Shown here in pieces: positions 61,205-64,000 of a stretch of 64,000 nt of DNA. This DNA comes from Microvirga sp. GTDB lineage: Bacteria; Pseudomonadota; Alphaproteobacteria; Rhizobiales; Beijerinckiaceae. The notes beneath the pieces are model-generated. The model worked only from the letters and a program-made list of their open reading frames with translations, had not been told where the DNA came from and ran no database searches. Every line of letters begins with the position of its first letter. Positions within the stretch are counted from its first letter, which is position 1. The stretch is taken from positions 310,001 to 374,000 of the forward strand of contig NZ_JACXAB010000004.1 of NCBI RefSeq assembly GCF_014699075.1. The letters are read 5' to 3'. The translations under genes and the position numbers were made by a program.

Positions 61205-62296
61205 TTATCCTGCGATATCGAACCGGAAGGTTTCGGCGACCAGCCCAGGCCCGAAGGCCATGCCGAAGCCCTTCGAATCCGGTGGCGCCTGCTGCATCAT
61301 GCGGTCGAGCACAAACATCAGGGTGGCGGACGACATGTTGCCGAAATCCCGGAGGACACCCCGGGACCAGCGCAGGGCCTCCGGGGCAAGCTCAAGGCCT
61401 TGCTCGACCGCATCGAGAATCGTACGGCCGCCCGCATGAACGGCCCAGAGGTCGAAGTCGTCCTTGTGCTGGCCACGCAGGATGCCGCCATCGTCGTTGC
61501 GGGTCGCCTCATGCCGAAGCGCTTTTGCGATCTGCTGCGGGACCTCGCCGGACAGGCTCATCTGAAAGCCGGCATCGCCGATGCGCCACGTGATGAGATC
61601 CCCCGTGTCCGGAATGGTCGCGACGCGGAAATCCTTGAGGGCAATGCCCCGCGGCTCGGCGGACACGAGGCTCGCGGCGCATCCGTCCCCGAACAGCAGA
61701 GCCCCTAGGATCACCTCAAGGTCGGAGGTTTCCTGAAGATGAAGCGTGCAGAGTTCCAGATTGACGACCAGCACCTTCGCCGAGGGCTCCGACCGGACAA
61801 TGTGGTGCGCCAGCTTCAACGCGTTGACGGCCGCCGCACAGCCCATGAACCCGACCATGGTGCGTTCAATGGAAGGATTGAGGCCGAGGCGTTCCATCAG
61901 CTGCTGATCGAGCCCCGGAGCGGTGAAGCCCGTGCAGGATGCCACAACGAGATGGGTCAGTGAGGAGAGCTCCTCGCCCAACTCGAGGGCCTCAACTGCC
62001 TTCTCGGCAAGGTCAACGGCATGGGTCTCGAAGCGGCTCATCCGGGCCGCCGTCCCGGCAAACTGCCCCGGTTGGAAGAACCCTTCCTGATCGGCTGCGA
62101 TGTCCAGATTCTCACTGGGTGTTAGTGTTGAAAAGCGATGCTCGATGCCGGAGCGCTGCACCATCCGCCTGAACAGAAGCTTGTCCTTTCGCTCGGGCAA
62201 GAGGTTGTCGACAAAACCGATAAAGGTCTGATGAACATCATGCTCAGGCACAGCCGTGCCGATCCGGTTGATATAGGCGCCTGTCACGAAACCCAC
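61205..62296 (-). CDS. Type III polyketide synthase
   Basis: 363 residues of the chalcone-synthase fold. The catalytic triad is complete: Cys121 in VASCTGFTAPG, His287 in AVHAGGRTIL and Asn320 in DFGNMSSATLMF, plus the end motif GMAFGPGLVAE. Such enzymes extend an acyl-CoA with malonyl-CoA and cyclise to pyrones, resorcinols or acylphloroglucinols; bacterial BpsA-like homologues make alkylpyrones. The first gene of a four-gene operon. Start GTG 62296 (or GTG 62287) with GGCAGG or GGTGGG upstream. Product unknown. Confidence 0.94.
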   Translation of the reverse strand: MGFVTGAYINRIGTAVPEHDVHQTFIGFVDNLLPERKDKLLFRRMVQRSGIEHRFSTLTPSENLDIAADQEGFFQPGQFAGTAARMSRFETHAVDLAEKAVEALELGEELSSLTHLVVASCTGFTAPGLDQQLMERLGLNPSIERTMVGFMGCAAAVNALKLAHHIVRSEPSAKVLVVNLELCTLHLQETSDLEVILGALLFGDGCAASLVSAEPRGIALKDFRVATIPDTGDLITWRIGDAGFQMSLSGEVPQQIAKALRHEATRNDDGGILRGQHKDDFDLWAVHAGGRTILDAVEQGLELAPEALRWSRGVLRDFGNMSSATLMFVLDRMMQQAPPDSKGFGMAFGPGLVAETFRFDIAG

Positions 62297-62416
62297 CCTG
62301 CCTGTCTGGCCATTGGCTGAGGACCAAGCCTTATTGGTTGCCGTTCAGGGACATAGGGCACGGGGCAGGCGAGTGAACGCGGGTGCGGCAGAAGTCGCAC
62401 CTCTGTGATGACGGCT

Positions 62417-63337
62417 TCAGCGCGGCGTGGATGTCGCCGCCGGCGCCGGAGGTACGGTTTCGGGCAGCGGGGCTGCCTCCGGCCGGCCGCGCTTGAGCGT
62501 CTGCTCGCGGGCAAAGATGAACAGGCCGGCTGCCACCACGATGACGATGCCGAACAGGGCCAAAGCGTCAGGCCACTCGTCGAAGAAGAGGGCTCCGATC
62601 GCAAGAGCCCAGAGGATCTGGCTGTATTGGGCCGCCCCCAGGCGGTCGGCCGGCGCATACATGGTCGCTACAATGAACAGAGCCTGCGCGACGAAGGCCG
62701 TGGCGGCAAAGGCCAGGAGCAGGATCCACTGGTACCCTGTGGGCCACGCGAAGCCCGGGATCATCAGCACGCCGGCCAGGAGGGTTGTCGCCAGGAACAC
62801 CGTGCTGATCAGGGTGAACCGTTTCTCCGTGTGCCCGATCATGCGGCCGGTGATAACCCCTCCGGCCGCGCACAAAGCAGCCGCGAGAGCTGCAAAATGA
62901 CCAGGCAACAGTTCCTTGAAGCCGGGACGCACGATGACCAGCACACCGATGAAGGCGGCGCAGACGGCAAGACCGCGCCGCCAGCGGACGTGTTCCGTCA
63001 GGATGAAGATGGAAAGAACGGTCACCAGGCTCGGCATGAGGAACAGGAGCGCGAAGGCTTCCGCAAAGGGCAGGCTCCGGAACGCCATAACGCTGAGCGG
63101 CGTGGTGGCGGCGATCAGGAAGACCCTGAGCCCCATGAGCCAGGGCCTGTTCCAGCGCACCATGTCGAGCAAGCTGTCGCCGGTTCTCATGAAGACGGGG
63201 GAAAGGATCAGCGGGATAAGATAGCCGAAGAAGGTCACCTCGAATGGATCGAGGCCATGGCCGATCGCCTTCACGATGGCATCGCCCCAGGCGAAGACCG
63301 CGAAGGCGAGGAAGGCGAGGACGATACCTTTGACCAT
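62417..63337 (-). CDS. DMT-superfamily (EamA) transporter
   Basis: 306 residues with ten predicted membrane segments in two EamA repeats (about 1-140 and 150-285): FAVFAWGDAIVKAIG, RSLPFAEAFALLFLMPSLV, and the second-half equivalents MYAPADRLGAAQYSQILWAL. DMT proteins export or import small metabolites. It lies 120 bp upstream of the PKS gene on the same strand and could export the product or simply neighbour it. Start 63337 chosen to begin at the first helix. Confidence 0.88.
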   Translation of the reverse strand: MVKGIVLAFLAFAVFAWGDAIVKAIGHGLDPFEVTFFGYLIPLILSPVFMRTGDSLLDMVRWNRPWLMGLRVFLIAATTPLSVMAFRSLPFAEAFALLFLMPSLVTVLSIFILTEHVRWRRGLAVCAAFIGVLVIVRPGFKELLPGHFAALAAALCAAGGVITGRMIGHTEKRFTLISTVFLATTLLAGVLMIPGFAWPTGYQWILLLAFAATAFVAQALFIVATMYAPADRLGAAQYSQILWALAIGALFFDEWPDALALFGIVIVVAAGLFIFAREQTLKRGRPEAAPLPETVPPAPAATSTPR

Positions 63338-63373
63338 GTTCGGGCAATCCCGCACGCAGGAGGACAGTTAGAA

Positions 63374-63406
63374 AACGCAAAGGCGCCAGCCGATCAGGCC
63401 AGCGCC
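63374..63406 (-). terminator. Probable terminator of the gene at 63434
   Basis: Read on the minus strand: a stem GGCGC/GCGCC (63402-63406 with 63382-63386), then a 2x2 internal loop and GCC/GGC inside around GATCA, followed by TTTGCGTTTT. Imperfect, moderately strong. Confidence 0.5.
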
Positions 63407-63433
63407 ATCGGGCGGGAGAACAGGATAACAGGC

Positions 63434-63745
63434 TTATCGCGGCATGACGAGGCGAGGGCGCTTTCGTTCGACCACCACGACTTTCGGTCCCTCGTTGCGT
63501 TCCGGCATGGAGAAGGGGCCTGCCAAGCGCATGGGTCGACGGACCGGAGCCGGAACGACAGCCTTCATGACCTCGGGTCTGACCTCGTCCTCGGACATTC
63601 CCATGAGCTGCGCGGCGATCTCGATCTGGCTCTCGACATCGTCCGTCAGGCCCTGGGCAGCCGCAATCGCTTCCTCAAGGGCAGGAGGGTCAACGCGGGT
63701 CACACGGCGGTTATGAGTTTCCGAAGATTTCTTCTTGGCTAGCAT
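63434..63745 (-). CDS. Hypothetical protein
   Basis: 103 residues. Basic start (MLAKKKSSETHNRRV), a helical centre (LEEAIAAAQGLTDDVESQIEIAAQLMGMSEDEV) and a Pro/Arg-rich end (KRPRLVMPR). No signal or membrane segment. Not recognised as a named family. The codon use fits and the ribosome site GGAGAAGC precedes the ATG, so it is taken as real. Isolated transcription unit with a likely terminator downstream. Confidence 0.6.
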   Translation of the reverse strand: MLAKKKSSETHNRRVTRVDPPALEEAIAAAQGLTDDVESQIEIAAQLMGMSEDEVRPEVMKAVVPAPVRRPMRLAGPFSMPERNEGPKVVVVERKRPRLVMPR

Positions 63746-64000
63746 CGGGCTTCTCCTGGGCAGACCCTTAACTCACGACACTCAGGTTTGCGTAATGCAT
63801 GGTTGAGACGGCAGGGCTGCACTGAGCGCAAGCGAGGCTGAAATCCCCTCGATGCTCTTGAACGCCGCTGAACGGAACCGGATCCATGGCGAACCCGGGA
63901 AAATGGCCAGGAACAAAGCTTTTTCAGGAAGGGCGCTTACCGGCCGGGCGTGCAGTTTGCGTGCGCTATTGCCCTTTTCTGCCAGGGCAGACTCGACCAT

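Noticed and set aside
63782-64000. 72-codon minus-strand frame at the right edge
   Set aside because: Its ATG is at the last base by chance, no ribosome site can be seen and the content resembles no family. It could be the C-terminal end of a gene beyond the window, which cannot be judged here.

Overview
The window looks like a chromosomal segment of a high-GC alphaproteobacterium of the order Hyphomicrobiales, most likely Methylobacteriaceae (Microvirga or a close relative). That placement is inferred from protein style and neighbourhoods: rplM-rpsI-argC, a short type 2 ArgC, a class I PHA synthase, a homologue of the mitochondrial complex I subunit NDUFS4, a SUV3-type helicase, aerobic CO-dehydrogenase-like genes and REP-like palindromes. 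I see no insertion sequence, prophage, integrase or CRISPR array. Gene density is high and most genes look intact.

Layout. 1-6.4 kb: metY (cut by the window edge) behind a CoA-binding protein, a thioesterase, a glutathione transferase, the ribosomal operon rplM-rpsI, then argC behind what looks like an arginine-responsive transcription attenuator, and an FAH-family hydrolase. 6.8-16.7 kb: a FadL-type outer membrane protein, phaC, a lipoprotein, an aminotransferase, hom, glpX, a GNAT enzyme and recJ. 16.8-27.0 kb: tRNA-Glu, then a form II carbon-monoxide-dehydrogenase-like cluster. Structural and ATPase/VWA genes (coxG-S-L-M-D-E) lie on the minus strand, and a molybdenum-cofactor maturation operon (two XdhC-like genes, a MoCF-domain protein and a MobA-like cytidylyltransferase) lies on the plus strand. 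27-34.8 kb: small secreted proteins, a KDPGal-type aldolase, an orphan acyl carrier protein, an acyltransferase-like membrane protein, a sirtuin, a double cold-shock protein, and tRNA-Pro and tRNA-Arg flanking the NDUFS4 homologue. 34.8-38.9 kb: a GntR regulator divergent from a hydroxyproline catabolic set (DapA-like deaminase, epimerase, FAD dehydrogenase). 39-49.8 kb: an SDR, an SPL-like radical SAM protein, small membrane proteins, an S9 peptidase, a SUV3-like helicase, an M20 amidohydrolase and a phosphoribosyltransferase. 49.9-57.9 kb: a PotABCD-type ABC importer coupled to an amidohydrolase, with adenine deaminase and nucleoside hydrolase beside it, read here as a purine or nucleoside scavenging module. 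58.5-63.3 kb: a tightly coupled four-gene type III polyketide synthase operon (PKS, methyltransferase, flavoprotein, methyltransferase) behind an EamA-family transporter.

Two items stand out. First, the argC leader (4217-4434): a perfect TTGACA -35 box places the predicted transcription start on the AUG of a 20-codon peptide with five arginines, three in a row. The peptide is encoded within a strong hairpin, a clean intrinsic terminator follows, and a competing antiterminator pairing is available. The architecture matches the leaderless trp attenuator of rhizobia, but I know of no described arginine version. Second, the type III PKS operon, which resembles phenolic-lipid quinone pathways but has two methyltransferases and no known product.
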